Shown piece after piece: positions 14,609 through 14,833 of a stretch of DNA of 14,833 bases. Position numbers and translations under genes: made by a program. Position 1 is the first letter of the stretch. The number at the start of each line of letters is the position of its first letter. The notes beneath the pieces were generated by a model, which was not told the DNA's origin, did no database searches, and saw nothing but the letters and a program-made list of their open reading frames with translations. The stretch comes from Chloroflexota bacterium (GTDB lineage: Bacteria; Chloroflexota; UBA6077; JACCZL01). The stretch lies in NCBI GenBank assembly GCA_020845495.1, contig JADLFM010000259.1, forward strand, positions 1 to 14,833, given 5' to 3'.

Positions 14609-14833
14609 TTCATGGGCGGACAGTTTCGTCAAGTGCGCGAACGGTGGGAGAAAGGGAAGGCCGGCAAGGTGCCGAACTCCGGACAGTACGGGTGACGAAC
14701 TCGAATTGAGGAGGAAGGCGATGCCGGCCCAAGCAGAGTTGTACGCGGTCGTGGTGAGCAAGCTCCAGGAGGTGTTGAGCGGGGAGGGGGTGCGGGTCAC
14801 GACGGTGCGGCGGCTGGCACTGCTGGTGACGGG
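14609..14833 (+). mobile_element. Possible left end of an insertion sequence (partial)
   Basis: The proposed element starts where the palindromic half-repeat ends (14608) and contains the strong ribosome binding site and the putative transposase start. Within the leader, CGGACAGT occurs twice (14617-14624 and about 14681-14688), possibly a terminal or subterminal repeat. The right end and target duplication are outside the window, so this rests on the boundary and the weak transposase resemblance. Confidence 0.3.
14721..14833 (+). CDS. Partial gene, probable transposase N-terminus (runs off window)
   Basis: An ATG at 14721 is preceded by GAGGAGG at a spacing of about 7, the strongest ribosome binding site in the window. 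The 37 residues visible, beginning MPAQAELYAVVVSKLQ and including RVTTVRRLALLVTG, run off the right edge. The pattern of a short helical start followed by V-RLALLV-G resembles the N-termini of some IS4-type transposases found in Chloroflexota. That recognition is weak and from memory. About 110 bases upstream, a repeat element breaks off abruptly, which suits the left end of an insertion sequence. Another small helical protein remains possible. Confidence 0.45.
   Translation, partial: MPAQAELYAVVVSKLQEVLSGEGVRVTTVRRLALLVT

Larger units (their letters stand above)
14244..14720. other. Repeat-rich non-coding region upstream of MFS gene
   Basis: This divergent region holds, in order, a palindromic repeat element, six copies of a 45-bp tandem repeat, a second palindromic half-element and what is probably the left end of an insertion sequence. 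Both strands stay open through the array because the unit is a multiple of three and G/C-rich, so long apparent reading frames here are not evidence of coding. Confidence 0.65.

Overview
The window is GC-rich (strongly G/C at third codon positions) and reads like bacterial chromosome. The Tat-type lipoprotein with a long Ala/Lys/Pro linker, the S9 peptidase, the oxidoreductase and the dispersed C-rich/G-rich palindromic intergenic repeats together suggest a Chloroflexota bacterium (Thermomicrobia/Sphaerobacter-like or a metagenomic relative). That assignment is an inference from protein style, not a marker-gene identification.

Layout, left to right. (1) 63-527 (+): a PIN-like VapC45/DUF5615-style protein of lower GC than the rest, possibly damaged at its N-terminus. 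(2) 675-2546 (-): a complete S9 prolyl-oligopeptidase-family peptidase with a PD40/TolB-type beta-propeller, transcribed divergently from (3) 2925-6559 (+): an ABC dipeptide/oligopeptide importer with a Tat/lipobox binding protein and two DppB/DppC-type permeases, preceded by a good sigma70-like promoter. No ATPase genes follow, so ATPases must come from elsewhere. (4) 6684-7739 (-): a Gfo/Idh/MocA-type oxidoreductase, convergent with the importer. (5) 8130-9365 (+) and 9591-10475 (-): two convergent family 2 glycosyltransferases of the rhamnosyltransferase-like type. (6) 10815-11171 (+): a small acidic protein of unknown function with a TTG start, divergent from the second glycosyltransferase; the gap between them contains a possible GntR-type helix-turn-helix remnant. 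(7) 11372-12679 (-) and 12924-14243 (-): two unrelated MFS transporters. (8) 14245-14608: a repeat-rich leader with six copies of a 45-bp tandem repeat flanked by palindromic repeat elements. (9) 14721-end (+): the start of a gene with a strong ribosome binding site, probably a transposase, whose left end appears to abut or interrupt a palindromic repeat.

Functionally, the peptidase and importer form a coherent peptide-scavenging pair: transport of oligopeptides and their hydrolysis. The glycosyltransferases point to cell-surface polysaccharide synthesis, but they sit alone rather than in a polysaccharide cluster. The rest looks like an accessory, rearranging region: isolated genes in alternating orientation, repeat elements, a probable insertion sequence and a regulator remnant. 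I see no CRISPR array, tRNA, rRNA or recognisable phage-defence island. The most unusual structure is the 45-bp tandem array upstream of the second MFS transporter.
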